NCBI GenBank assembly: GCA_037045685.1
Contig: JBAOII010000027.1
Span: 68,191-132,190 of the forward strand
DNA length: 64,000 bases
Reading direction: 5' to 3'
Source: Competibacter_A sp037045685
GTDB lineage: Bacteria > Pseudomonadota > Gammaproteobacteria > Competibacterales > Competibacteraceae
Part shown: piece by piece, positions 1 through 9,040 of the stretch
Position numbering within the stretch: the first letter of the stretch is position 1
Layout of the letters: the number at the start of each line of letters is the position of its first letter
The notes under the pieces: model-generated
Databases searched by the model: none
What the model saw: the letters and a program-made list of their open reading frames with translations, nothing else
Told to the model about the DNA's origin: nothing
Position numbers and translations under genes: made by a program

Positions 1-1
1 G

Positions 2-133
2 TGGCGCTGCCACTTCGACCTGAGCGCCAGCGGCAGCGAGCCGGTGGATTTGCGCTGCTTCCTGCGCGACGCCAGCGGGGCGCTCAGCGAAACCTGGCTG
101 TATCAGTGGTCGCCGCCGCCCGCGCAGTGTTGA
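2..133 (+). CDS. C-terminal end of a periplasmic glucan biosynthesis protein (OpgG/OpgD family)
   Basis: The gene enters from outside the window and ends with TGA at 131-133; 43 residues are visible in the frame starting at base 2. They hold a PVDLRCFLRD segment followed by LSETWLYQW, which is how OpgG/OpgD (MdoG) proteins end. These periplasmic proteins help build the backbone and branches of osmoregulated periplasmic glucans. Family assignment rests only on this tail, so OpgG and OpgD cannot be told apart. The following 218 bases to the next gene show no further coding signal. Confidence 0.6.
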   Translation, partial: WRCHFDLSASGSEPVDLRCFLRDASGALSETWLYQWSPPPAQC

Positions 134-351
134 GCGGCTCCAAACCGCATCGCCCTTTCCCTCCCGAACAACGCCTTCGTCCCGCTCCCGCTTTCGCGGC
201 GAGTTCGGGGGCGAGGGCGCATTGAGTTGCCGCGAATCCCGACCATACTCGTAGGATGCAAACCTCGCGATCCTGTTGAATCGCGCCCCTTGAGCCATCC
301 TGACCGGGACCGCGCCGCGCGAAAGCCGGTCAGATTGAACGAGTCAAGACC

Positions 352-1416
352 ATGGTACTGCGCTTGCTGCAATCCCTCTTCTCGGCCACGCCCAACCCGG
401 CGGGCAAATTCGACCCGGCCCTGATCCGCGCCGCGATCGAGCGGGTGGTGGACGGCACCGATCCCCGCCTGCGGATGGCCCGCCATTATCGAAAAAAGCT
501 GTGGACCGCCGTGGAGCGCTCCATCGAATACGTGATCGAGCTGGTGGACGCCCTGCCGCCACCGGTCGAAATCGGTGGCCGTAGCTTCACGGCCGATCCC
601 CGGCTCCGCGCACTGTTCACCTCCTCCCGTCACTTGCAGGAGATTTTGAGCTTCGGCAAGGAATTGCACCACTATCGCCAGCGGATCGGCGGCGGGCTGC
701 CGACCGATTTATACGCCGTGCTCCGAACCGAGCGGATCGAAAAAACCGTTCTCGGCGTCGCCTTGGAGGGCAACATGATTCGGCGGGACGTACCCCAAAC
801 CACCATCAACTTCCACAACCATCACGTCGCGTTCCCGACCGGCAGCGAAACCAAAACCCGACGGGAAATCAAAAAGCGGGCGTTCGATTACCTGATCGAG
901 ACGGCGCTGGACCGCCTGGTTTCGGTCCGCACCCAAAAACAGCAGCTCGAACAGCAGCAGCGGCAACTGCTCCAGAAAAAAACCAAGCTGCTGAAAGGAG
1001 CGAATACCGCCCTGGAACCGCTGTTGGGCCCGCAGGCCGCCACCCCGGTCACGCCGGCCAGCATCGACAAAAGGCTCCGCGAAATCGAAGTCGAACTGGG
1101 TCGAATCCGCGCCGATTCGGCAACGCTCGACGACCATCTCGCCAAAGTGGTCGTCACCCTGCGCGAGCCCGAAAAACACCTGCGTCTGGACCGGGTGTCG
1201 ATGACTCTGGACCACATGAATATCAAAGTGGATAAAGGCTCGTCCCACAACGCCAACACGCTGGCTTTCGATGACATCCTGCTGGGAAAAGACCGCCGGA
1301 TCACCACGCTGCTCATCCGCTTCCCCAGCGATGAAATCCTGCCCCGGCCAGATTTTTTCGAGGAGGCGAACCGCCTGCTTTACCTGGGCGGTCAACCCCG
1401 ACTCACCACCATCTAA
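352..1416 (+). CDS. Conserved hypothetical protein with central coiled coil
   Basis: A 354-residue soluble protein that I do not recognise. The start is ATG at 352; there is no signal peptide or membrane segment. Residues about 10-150 look alpha-helical with many Arg/Glu. Residues about 190-225 are very rich in Gln and Lys (QLEQQQRQLLQKKTK) and should form a coiled coil. The C-terminal part contains SMTLDHMNIK and ends in an ordinary globular-looking region. It lies 23 bp upstream of the ADP-ribosylglycohydrolase gene and probably shares its transcript, which is the only functional hint. Confidence 0.6.
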   Translation: MVLRLLQSLFSATPNPAGKFDPALIRAAIERVVDGTDPRLRMARHYRKKLWTAVERSIEYVIELVDALPPPVEIGGRSFTADPRLRALFTSSRHLQEILSFGKELHHYRQRIGGGLPTDLYAVLRTERIEKTVLGVALEGNMIRRDVPQTTINFHNHHVAFPTGSETKTRREIKKRAFDYLIETALDRLVSVRTQKQQLEQQQRQLLQKKTKLLKGANTALEPLLGPQAATPVTPASIDKRLREIEVELGRIRADSATLDDHLAKVVVTLREPEKHLRLDRVSMTLDHMNIKVDKGSSHNANTLAFDDILLGKDRRITTLLIRFPSDEILPRPDFFEEANRLLYLGGQPRLTTI

Positions 1417-1439
1417 TTTTTCCAGCCAAGGAATCCGCC

Positions 1440-2474
1440 ATGCCCACCGGACCCGACCGCTTTCGCGGCTGCCTGCTGGGATTGGCCTGCGGCGATGCCG
1501 TCGGCGTCACCGCCGAATTTCAGCCGCGCGGCACTTTTCCCCCCGTCACCGACATGGTCGGCGGCGGCGTGTTCCGGCTCCAGCCCGGCCAGTGGACCGA
1601 CGACACCAGCATGGCGCTGTGTCTGGCCAGCAGCCTGATCGAAACCGGCCGCTTCGACCCGCGCGACCAGATGGAACGCTACTGGCGCTGGTATCGGGAC
1701 GGCTACCTCAGCAGCACCGGCCACTGCTTCGATATCGGCAACGCGACGCGAGCGGCGCTTTCCCGGTTCGACCGAAGCGGCGAACCTTACAGTGGCTCGA
1801 CCAGCCCCGACAGCGCCGGCAACGGCTGCATCATGCGGCTGGCTCCCGTGCCCCTGTTCGCCTATCCCGATTGGCGGCTGACCGTCGAGCTATCCGGCGA
1901 CAGCTCCCGCACCACCCACGCCGCCGCCGAGTGCATCCAGGCCAGCCAGCTATTCGGGGCGATGCTGTACCGGGCGCTGGCCGGTCAAGATAAGGACGCC
2001 ATTCTATTCGGCCCGCACGCGCCGCCGGATTTGACGCTGATGCTCTCTCCGAAATTGGCGGCCGTCGCTCGCGGCGACTATCGCGCCAAGCCGGAAAACG
2101 AGATTCGCGGCAGCGGCTACGTCGTGGAGTCGCTGGAGGCGGCGCTGTGGTGTTTCCTGCGCGCCGACAACTTCCGGGACGCCATTCTCATGGCGGTCAA
2201 TCTGGGCGACGACGCCGACACCACGGCGGCGGTGTGCGGCCAGCTCGCGGGAGCGCATTACGGCGAATCGGGCATCCCGGCGACGCTGGCGGCAACGGTT
2301 AGCTTTCCGCGATTTGATCGTGGGGCTGGCCGACCGCTTGTGGGAACGGCGTGGATCGGTCGTCATCTGATCGCTATTTTCCCGACGCCAGCCGATGCGC
2401 CCAGCGGGTGGTTTCCGGCAACCGATAGCGGGTGCAGCAAGCCATCACGTAGTCAATCGCCGTTTCCAGGCTGA
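1440..2474 (+). CDS. ADP-ribosylglycohydrolase family protein (DraG-like), frameshifted near the 3' end
   Basis: Family members hydrolyse ADP-ribose from modified proteins or small molecules using a dinuclear Mg or Mn site. Visible signatures are GCLLGLACGDAVG (residues 10-22), WTDDTSMAL (52-60) and NLGDDADTTAA (254-264), which carry the metal-binding acidic residues. As sequenced the ORF runs to 2474 and overlaps the opposite-strand nfi gene by about 100 bp. One extra base (the A at 2283) appears to shift the frame: removing it restores a family-like tail (RWRQRLAFRDLIVGLADRL) ending at TGA 2368-2370, four bases before nfi. There is no DraT partner or nitrogenase gene nearby, so a nitrogenase role is not supported. 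Confidence 0.8.
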   Translation: MPTGPDRFRGCLLGLACGDAVGVTAEFQPRGTFPPVTDMVGGGVFRLQPGQWTDDTSMALCLASSLIETGRFDPRDQMERYWRWYRDGYLSSTGHCFDIGNATRAALSRFDRSGEPYSGSTSPDSAGNGCIMRLAPVPLFAYPDWRLTVELSGDSSRTTHAAAECIQASQLFGAMLYRALAGQDKDAILFGPHAPPDLTLMLSPKLAAVARGDYRAKPENEIRGSGYVVESLEAALWCFLRADNFRDAILMAVNLGDDADTTAAVCGQLAGAHYGESGIPATLAATVSFPRFDRGAGRPLVGTAWIGRHLIAIFPTPADAPSGWFPATDSGCSKPSRSQSPFPG

Positions 2475-3036
2475 CGCGGTGGCCGGACGAGATATACAGC
2501 GGCTTGACCCCGGGCCGGGTTCGCAGCACCGCGCCGATGGTCTCCCCGTTCGCCCGCAGCGGCGTCCACGCCCCGCGCTCGTTCGGCGGATCGGCGTATA
2601 CCCCACACAACCGCGTCTTGGCCACACCGATACCGGGAATGTCCACCAGCAGGCCGAGATGGCTGGCGATGCCCAGCCGGCGCGGATGGGCGATGCCTTG
2701 CCCGTCGCACAGCAGCAAATCCGGCGGATCGCGCAATTGCGCCAGCGCGTCCAGCACCGCCGGCAGCTCGCGAAACGACAGCAGGCCGGGCACGTAGGGA
2801 AACTCGGTGGGACGGCGAGCGAGAGCGGTTTCCAGCAATTCCAGTTGGGGATAACCCAGCACCGCCACCGCCGCCCGAGTCACGGCGCCATCCGCCTCGA
2901 AGCCGACATCGACGCCGGCCACGCGCCGCACCGGCCCCAACCGGTCGGCCAAAATCACTTGCGCCCGCAACTCCCGCTGCACGGCCATGGCCTCGGCGGG
3001 GCTGAGATTCCAGGGGTGAGAAAAATACATTTTCAT
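2374..3036 (-). CDS. nfi: Endonuclease V (deoxyinosine 3' endonuclease)
   Basis: Nfi nicks DNA at the second phosphodiester bond 3' of deoxyinosine and other deaminated bases, starting repair. The 220-residue length matches the family. Catalytic acidic residues are visible: D43 in VAGVDVGF, E90 in PYVPGLLSFRE and D111 in LLLCDGQGIAHP, with H117 following. The PYVPGLLSFRE strand-separating/wedge motif is intact. The start ATG at 3036 is divergent from hisG (3116), leaving an 79-bp shared promoter region. The gene is convergent with the ADP-ribosylglycohydrolase gene. Confidence 0.93.
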   Translation of the reverse strand: MKMYFSHPWNLSPAEAMAVQRELRAQVILADRLGPVRRVAGVDVGFEADGAVTRAAVAVLGYPQLELLETALARRPTEFPYVPGLLSFRELPAVLDALAQLRDPPDLLLCDGQGIAHPRRLGIASHLGLLVDIPGIGVAKTRLCGVYADPPNERGAWTPLRANGETIGAVLRTRPGVKPLYISSGHRVSLETAIDYVMACCTRYRLPETTRWAHRLASGK

Positions 3037-3115
3037 ATTGCAAGTTTATTCGGCGCCACGGCGCGGTTAAACTAGCGCCCCTTTTCGGCAACCCCGATAC
3101 CGACAGGACATCGTC

Positions 3116-3991
3116 ATGCGGCAACTCAAACTCGGCATCCCCAAAGGCAGTCTGGAAGCCTCCACCATCGCGCTGTTCGGTCAGGCCGGCTGGGCCATCA
3201 GCGCCCACAGCCGCAACTATTTCCCCACCATCAACGACCCCGAGATCGGCTGCGCGCTGGTGCGCTCGCAAGAAATGGCGCCCTACGTCGCCAACGGCAC
3301 GCTCGACGCCGGCTTGACCGGGCTGGACTGGATTCTGGAAACCGAGGCGGACGTGGTGGAAATCGCCGAGTTGAGCTATTCGAAAAGCTCGGACCAGCCC
3401 GCCCGCTGGGTGTTGATCGTCCGCGGCGACTCGCCGATCCGCGCGCTGGAGGACCTGGCGGGCAAGCGTATCGCCACCGAGCTGGTCGGCTTCACCAAAC
3501 GCTATCTGGCCGAGCGCGGTATCGCGGCCACCGTGGAATTTTCCTGGGGCGCCACCGAGGCTAAAGTGGTCGAAGGCTTGGTGGACGCGGCGGTGGAAAT
3601 CACCGAAACCGGCAGCACCATCCGCGCCCACGGCCTGCGCATCGTCTGCGACCTGCTGCACACCACCACCCGCCTGATCGCCAACCGCGCCGCGCTGGCC
3701 GATCCCTGGAAAAAGGCCAAGATCGAGCAAATCGCCCTGCTCGCCCGCGCCGCGCTGGCCGCCCGCAACAAAGTCGCGCTGAAAATGAACGTTCCGGCAG
3801 CGCGACTGGACCAAGTGGTCCAATTGCTGCCCAGCCTGCACGCGCCCACCGTCAGCCATCTTTACGACCGCGACTGGCTGGCGCTGGAAACCGTGGTGGA
3901 CGGCGCTCAAGTCCGCGATCTGATTCCCCGCCTGATCGAGGCGGGCGCCCAAGGCATCCTCGAATACGCGCTAAATAAAATCGTCGGATGA
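3116..3991 (+). CDS. hisG: ATP phosphoribosyltransferase, long form
   Basis: HisG catalyses the first step of histidine biosynthesis, joining ATP and PRPP to give phosphoribosyl-ATP. The protein has 291 residues: the catalytic type-2 periplasmic-binding-like domain comes first (LGIPKGSLE at residues 6-14; the PRPP-binding loop is within VDAAVEITETGSTIRAHG at about 156-173), then a C-terminal HisG_C domain of about 75 residues. That regulatory domain marks the long hexameric form, which is feedback-inhibited by histidine and needs no HisZ. It stands alone here without other his genes. A near-perfect inverted repeat lies just downstream. Confidence 0.93.
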   Translation: MRQLKLGIPKGSLEASTIALFGQAGWAISAHSRNYFPTINDPEIGCALVRSQEMAPYVANGTLDAGLTGLDWILETEADVVEIAELSYSKSSDQPARWVLIVRGDSPIRALEDLAGKRIATELVGFTKRYLAERGIAATVEFSWGATEAKVVEGLVDAAVEITETGSTIRAHGLRIVCDLLHTTTRLIANRAALADPWKKAKIEQIALLARAALAARNKVALKMNVPAARLDQVVQLLPSLHAPTVSHLYDRDWLALETVVDGAQVRDLIPRLIEAGAQGILEYALNKIVG

Positions 3992-4018
3992 TTCGGTCCG
4001 TCTTCCCGCCCTTGGCCG

Positions 4019-4044
4019 CCCGCAGCGATCACGATCGTTGCGGG
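4019..4044. terminator. GC-rich inverted repeat after hisG
   Basis: CCCGCAGCGATC is followed almost at once by GATCGTTGCGGG, giving a 12-bp palindrome with one mismatch centred near 4031. It lies 28 bp past the hisG stop. There is no T-run, so it may act as a Rho-dependent stop or RNA-end-protecting hairpin rather than a classical terminator. Confidence 0.4.
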
Positions 4045-4088
4045 TCTAGGCGGGCAAGAACGCGAGAGCTTAATGCAAAAGACATAAT

Positions 4089-4102
4089 TTGATAATTATC
4101 AA
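4089..4102. promoter_or_regulatory. Perfect FNR/ANR-type binding site upstream of ndk
   Basis: TTGATAATTATCAA fits the FNR family consensus TTGAT-N4-ATCAA at every defined base. It sits in an AT-rich patch (about 4077-4135) inside otherwise GC-rich DNA. A possible -10 hexamer TAGATT at 4122-4127 would place the transcription start near 4134-4137, so the site would centre close to -41, the class II activating position. The only downstream gene on the + strand is ndk, 174 bp further on. Confidence 0.6.
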
Positions 4103-4146
4103 TATATTTCAAATTGTTATCTAGATTATCTCAAAAATACGGCCCT

Positions 4147-4233
4147 GCCGACGCATTGTCGGCGTCCCCACATTATCGCTAAACTCCCAACTATCGCTAA
4201 ACTCTATTCCGACCCCGACTACCCGGGTCGGAA
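4147..4233 (+). promoter_or_regulatory. Structured leader before ndk: two hairpins and a 13-bp direct repeat
   Basis: Hairpin 1 pairs GCCGAC (4147-4152) with GTCGGC (4158-4163) around a 5-nt loop. TATCGCTAAACTC then occurs twice, 18 bp apart (about 4173 and 4191). Hairpin 2 pairs TTCCGACCC (4207-4215) with GGGTCGGAA (4225-4233). The segment lies between the predicted FNR-controlled start and the ndk ribosome-binding site (GGAG, about 4266). It may be an mRNA leader or a small RNA. Confidence 0.4.
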
Positions 4234-4275
4234 GCGCGCCCTCCCCCAACCCGATTTCGCCTTACGGAGCCCCGC

Positions 4276-4707
4276 ATGGCCCTGGAACACACTCTGTCCA
4301 TCATCAAGCCCGACGCTGTCGCTCGAAACATCATCGGCAAGATTTACAGCCGTTTCGAGGACCAAGGTCTCCAGATCGTCGCGGCCAAGATGGTCCGCCT
4401 GACCCGCGAGCAAGCGGAAGTCTTCTATGCTGTCCACCGCGAGCGCCCCTTCTACGAAGAACTCATCGCCTACATGACTTCCGGCCCGGTCATGGTCCAA
4501 GTTTTGGAAGGGGAAGACGCCATCGCCAAGAATCGCGAGATCATGGGCGCCACCGACCCCAAGAAGGCGGCGCCCGGCACGATCCGCGCCGATTTCGCCG
4601 AGAGCGTGACCAACAACGCGGTGCACGGCTCCGATGCATCGGAAACCGCCGCCCACGAAATCGCCTTCTTCTTCGGCCAGTTCGACCTGTGTCCGCACAC
4701 CGTCTGA
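4276..4707 (+). CDS. ndk: Nucleoside diphosphate kinase
   Basis: Ndk transfers the gamma phosphate of ATP to nucleoside diphosphates through a phosphohistidine, balancing NTP and dNTP pools. The 143-residue length is standard. The active-site histidine is in NAVHGSDA (about H117), and the nucleotide-binding IKPDAVARN is at residues 9-17. GGAG precedes the ATG at a normal distance. rlmN follows after 21 bp, so ndk may head the rlmN-pilW-rodZ run, a common gammaproteobacterial order. The FNR-type box and folded leader upstream are unusual for this gene. Confidence 0.95.
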   Translation: MALEHTLSIIKPDAVARNIIGKIYSRFEDQGLQIVAAKMVRLTREQAEVFYAVHRERPFYEELIAYMTSGPVMVQVLEGEDAIAKNREIMGATDPKKAAPGTIRADFAESVTNNAVHGSDASETAAHEIAFFFGQFDLCPHTV

Positions 4708-4728
4708 ACCCGAGACCGCGCAACCGCC

Positions 4729-5826
<1,098 letters not shown>

Positions 5827-5839
5827 GGGGCGCCCCGCC

Positions 5840-6589
5840 ATGCGACCATCGCTCCCGTCCACCCTGCTCCTGTCCTTGCTGCTGGCCGGATGCGCCAGCA
5901 GCAAGGACGCCGAGTTCAAGGACAACGTCTCCGAGGCCAACTTCAAGCTGGGCATCGGCTACATGCAGTCCGGCCGCCTCGACGTCGCCACGGAAAAGCT
6001 GATCAAGGCCGTGCAATACAACGAAAATTACCCGGAAGCCCACAACGCCCTCGGCGTTCTCTACGAGGAACTCCGCGAATACGGCCCCGCCGCAACCCAC
6101 TTCAAGCGGGCCATCGAGCTGAAACCCGATTACACCTTGGCGAAACTCAATTACGCCCGGCTTCTCTGCACCCGCGAGCCGCTCCGCATCGCCGAAGGCG
6201 AGAGCGAGTTTCAGAGGATCGCCGCCGATCCCACCAGCGCCGGAGCCACCGCCGCCGACGCCTACGCGGGCCTGGGGATTTGCGCGAACAAGCGCGATGA
6301 CCCCGCTCAGGCCGAAACCTGGTTTCGCAAGGCGCTCGACCAAAACCCCAACAACTCCAGTGCCTTGTACGGGCTGGCCGAACTCAGCCAAACCCAGGGC
6401 AAGATGTTGCAGGGACGCGCCTTTCTACAGCGCTACCACAGCCAGTCCCGGCCGACCGCGCAAAGCCTTTGGCTGGGCGTCACGATCGAATCGTCCCCCG
6501 ACGGCGACTCCCGGATGCTCCAGGAGTATCGCAGCGCATTATTGTCCCAGTTCCCGAACTCCGAAGAAGCCCAACGCCTTAGAAAATAG
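5840..6589 (+). CDS. pilW: Type IV pilus biogenesis/stability lipoprotein PilW (PilF), TPR protein
   Basis: PilW/PilF is an outer-membrane lipoprotein that helps the PilQ secretin assemble and stabilises pili. The 249-residue protein has a lipoprotein signal with lipobox LLAG-C18, then several tetratricopeptide repeats (for example residues 33-66, AHNALGVLYEEL at about 68-79, and 135-170). Its position between rlmN and rodZ is the conserved place of pilF/pilW in gammaproteobacteria. rodZ begins just after its stop, so the two are probably translated from one mRNA. No other pilus gene is in the window. Confidence 0.9.
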   Translation: MRPSLPSTLLLSLLLAGCASSKDAEFKDNVSEANFKLGIGYMQSGRLDVATEKLIKAVQYNENYPEAHNALGVLYEELREYGPAATHFKRAIELKPDYTLAKLNYARLLCTREPLRIAEGESEFQRIAADPTSAGATAADAYAGLGICANKRDDPAQAETWFRKALDQNPNNSSALYGLAELSQTQGKMLQGRAFLQRYHSQSRPTAQSLWLGVTIESSPDGDSRMLQEYRSALLSQFPNSEEAQRLRK

Positions 6590-6591
6590 CG

Positions 6592-7656
6592 ATGACCATG
6601 GCCAACGATACCGTACCCGATTGCACCTCCCCGGCCGATTCCGCCGGCGCCGACGCCGAATCGCTGGGCGCGTGGCTGGCGCGGACCCGCGCAGGATATA
6701 GCGCCGAACAGCGCGAGGTCGCCCGTCATCTCGGGCTGAATCCCACCATCATTCAAGCCCTCGAAAGCGACGACTTCGGCCGGCTGGGCCCGCCCGTGTT
6801 CGTCCGCGGTTATCTCAGCCGTTATGCCCGGCTCCTGAACCTGCCCGAACAGGCGGTGCTGGAACGCTACCAGCGCCAGTCGGGCATCTCGCAGGATCCG
6901 CCGCCGCTGAAAGTGGTGCATCCGCTCCGGCGGCAAACCCGGATTCGCGACTTGCGGGGTCCGGTCTATCTGCTGCTGGTGGTCGGAATCGCCTGGACCG
7001 CCATCCAGAATCTGGACCTGACCGACCTCGACCCCAGCAGCCTGTTCGCGCTGTGGTCGGGCGGCGGCCGGAGCAACCCGCAACCGTCCACCGCTCCCGC
7101 GACCACCGTCGTCAGTCAGACGCACTACCCATTTCAGCCCGCGCCCGGCGAAACGACCGCCACCGCCGCGACGTCCGCGCCGGCACCGCTCGCCGGCGAA
7201 GCGCCCTCCTCGCTCCCCGCCGATACCGGCCGGCCCGCGTCCGGAGCGGCCAACCCGCCCGCTCCCGCGACGCCGACCGCGCCGACATCTTCGGCCGAAC
7301 CCGCCACCGTCGCCGGGACACCCGGCGTCGTGACCGCCACCGTCGCCGCCGCGCCGACCGGCACCGGCTCGACCGCAGAAGGCGGCGGCCATTCGGCCGC
7401 CGACGCGAGACTCCTGCTGGAGTTCAGCAACGACTGCTGGGTGGAGGTGAAAGACGCGCAAGGCAACGTGCTCGTCAACGGCCTGATGAAAGCCAACAGC
7501 AACCGCACCATCTCGGGATCGGCGCCCTTCAAAGTGACGCTCGGCAACGCGCCCGCCGCCCGGATCCTCCTGGACGACCGCTTGGTCAACACGGAGTTTT
7601 ACGTGCCCCGACGCGGCACGGTCAGCCGCTTCACCCTGGATCGCGGCCAGCCCTGA
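6592..7656 (+). CDS. rodZ: RodZ-like cytoskeletal helix-turn-helix membrane protein
   Basis: RodZ links the MreB cytoskeleton to the inner membrane and helps set rod shape. The order of parts is typical: an N-terminal helix-turn-helix domain (about residues 25-95, with LGAWLARTRAGYSAEQ and PPVFVRGYLSRYARLL), one membrane span (about 123-139), a long Ala/Pro/Thr-rich periplasmic linker (about 160-265) and a C-terminal DUF4115 beta domain (LLLEFSNDCWVEVKDAQG). Length is 354 residues. An upstream ATG-ACC-ATG pair gives two possible starts two codons apart. In many relatives ispG comes next; here hisS follows instead. Confidence 0.88.
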   Translation: MTMANDTVPDCTSPADSAGADAESLGAWLARTRAGYSAEQREVARHLGLNPTIIQALESDDFGRLGPPVFVRGYLSRYARLLNLPEQAVLERYQRQSGISQDPPPLKVVHPLRRQTRIRDLRGPVYLLLVVGIAWTAIQNLDLTDLDPSSLFALWSGGGRSNPQPSTAPATTVVSQTHYPFQPAPGETTATAATSAPAPLAGEAPSSLPADTGRPASGAANPPAPATPTAPTSSAEPATVAGTPGVVTATVAAAPTGTGSTAEGGGHSAADARLLLEFSNDCWVEVKDAQGNVLVNGLMKANSNRTISGSAPFKVTLGNAPAARILLDDRLVNTEFYVPRRGTVSRFTLDRGQP

Positions 7657-7720
7657 CCCCCGGCGCCGCCTTCGCTCCCGCCGAAGCGGCGCCCCCGCTC
7701 GCAACCCCGGACCCGAATTC

Positions 7721-9007
7721 ATGGCCAAGCAGTTCCAAGCCATTCGTGGCATGAACGATATCCTGCCCGGCGAATCGGCGCTGTGGCAACGCCTCGAAGC
7801 CACCTTGCGGGAGGTGCTCGCCGGCTACGGCTATCACGAAATTCGTTTGCCCCTGGTCGAAAAAACCGAGCTGTTCGCCCGCTCCATCGGCGAGATCACC
7901 GACATCGTCGAAAAGGAGATGTACACTTTCGCCGACCGCAACGGCGACAGCCTGACCTTGCGCCCCGAGGGTACCGCCGGCTGCGTGCGCGCCTGCGTCG
8001 AGCACGGCCTGCTGCACCACCAGACTCAGCGGCTGTGGTACGCCGGCCCGATGTTCCGCTACGAGAAACCGCAGAAAGGCCGCTATCGTCAATTCCATCA
8101 GGTGGGCGCCGAGGCTTACGGCATGGCCGGCCCCGACATCGACGCCGAATTGATCTGCCTGTCGGCGCGGTTGTGGCGGCGGCTCGGCATCCGTGATGTC
8201 ACCCTCCAGATCAACTCGCTCGGCTCCAGCGCCGCCCGGCTCGCCTATCGCGGGCGGCTGGTGACCTATTTCGCCGCGCGGCGCGACGAGCTGGACGAGG
8301 ACAGCCGGCGGCGATTGGACACCAATCCGCTGCGGATTCTGGACAGCAAGAACCCGGCCCTGCGGGCGGTGATCGCGGAAGCGCCGTCCCTGCTCGACCA
8401 TCTCGACCCCGAATCCCAGACCCACTTCGCGGAGCTGAGGGCGTTGCTGGACGCCGCCGGGATCGCTTATCAGATCAATCCCCGGCTGGTGCGCGGCCTG
8501 GATTATTATTGCAAGACCGTGTTCGAGTGGGTCACCGATACCCTGGGCGCGCAGGGCACGATTTGCGCCGGCGGCCGCTACGATGGGTTGATCGAGCAGT
8601 TGGGCGGCCAAGCGGTGCCGGGCGTCGGCTTCGCGCTGGGTTTGGAGCGGCTGGTCGCCATGCTCGCCGCCGCCGGCCAGCCCGCCGCCGAACCGGCGCC
8701 GCACGCCTATCTGATCGCGGTGGGCGACGCGGCCCAACGGCACGGGCTGGCCTTGGCCGAACGCCTGCGCGACCGGCTGCCGGACCTGCGGCTGCGGATG
8801 AACTGCGGCGGGGGCGGGTTCAAGCCGCAGTTTCGCCGGGCCGACGCCAGCGGCGCCCGCTTCGCGCTGATCCTGGGCGAAGCCGAGGTCGCCGCCGGCA
8901 CCGTGGCGATCAAGCCGCTGCGCGCTGCCGAAACCGAACAACTCACGCTTCCCAGCGACCAAGTGGCCGAGTATCTGCGCGCGGCGATGCTGGAAGAACA
9001 GGCCTAA
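7721..9007 (+). CDS. hisS: Histidyl-tRNA synthetase
   Basis: This class II synthetase charges tRNA-His. Length is 428 residues. Motif 2 is visible at MFRYEKPQKGRYRQFHQ (about 111-127), the histidine-specific signature at RGLDYYCKTVFEW (about 258-270) and motif 3 at GVGFALGLERL. The C-terminal anticodon-binding domain (from about residue 330) is complete. The start is ATG at 7721, giving the conserved QAIRGMNDILP beginning. yfgM follows 33 bp later, the usual gammaproteobacterial arrangement. Confidence 0.96.
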   Translation: MAKQFQAIRGMNDILPGESALWQRLEATLREVLAGYGYHEIRLPLVEKTELFARSIGEITDIVEKEMYTFADRNGDSLTLRPEGTAGCVRACVEHGLLHHQTQRLWYAGPMFRYEKPQKGRYRQFHQVGAEAYGMAGPDIDAELICLSARLWRRLGIRDVTLQINSLGSSAARLAYRGRLVTYFAARRDELDEDSRRRLDTNPLRILDSKNPALRAVIAEAPSLLDHLDPESQTHFAELRALLDAAGIAYQINPRLVRGLDYYCKTVFEWVTDTLGAQGTICAGGRYDGLIEQLGGQAVPGVGFALGLERLVAMLAAAGQPAAEPAPHAYLIAVGDAAQRHGLALAERLRDRLPDLRLRMNCGGGGFKPQFRRADASGARFALILGEAEVAAGTVAIKPLRAAETEQLTLPSDQVAEYLRAAMLEEQA

Positions 9008-9040
9008 CCAACCGAATGGGCTGTCCGAGGATACCAATCG

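Noticed and set aside
1440..2370. Nitrogenase regulation (DraG with DraT)
   Set aside because: Only the hydrolase family is present; no ADP-ribosyltransferase or nif gene lies in the window.
2453..3952. Long open frame on the minus strand across nfi and hisG (499 codons)
   Set aside because: It is antisense to hisG with well-supported family motifs and shows low-complexity Gly/Arg/His-rich translation, typical of a GC-rich shadow frame.
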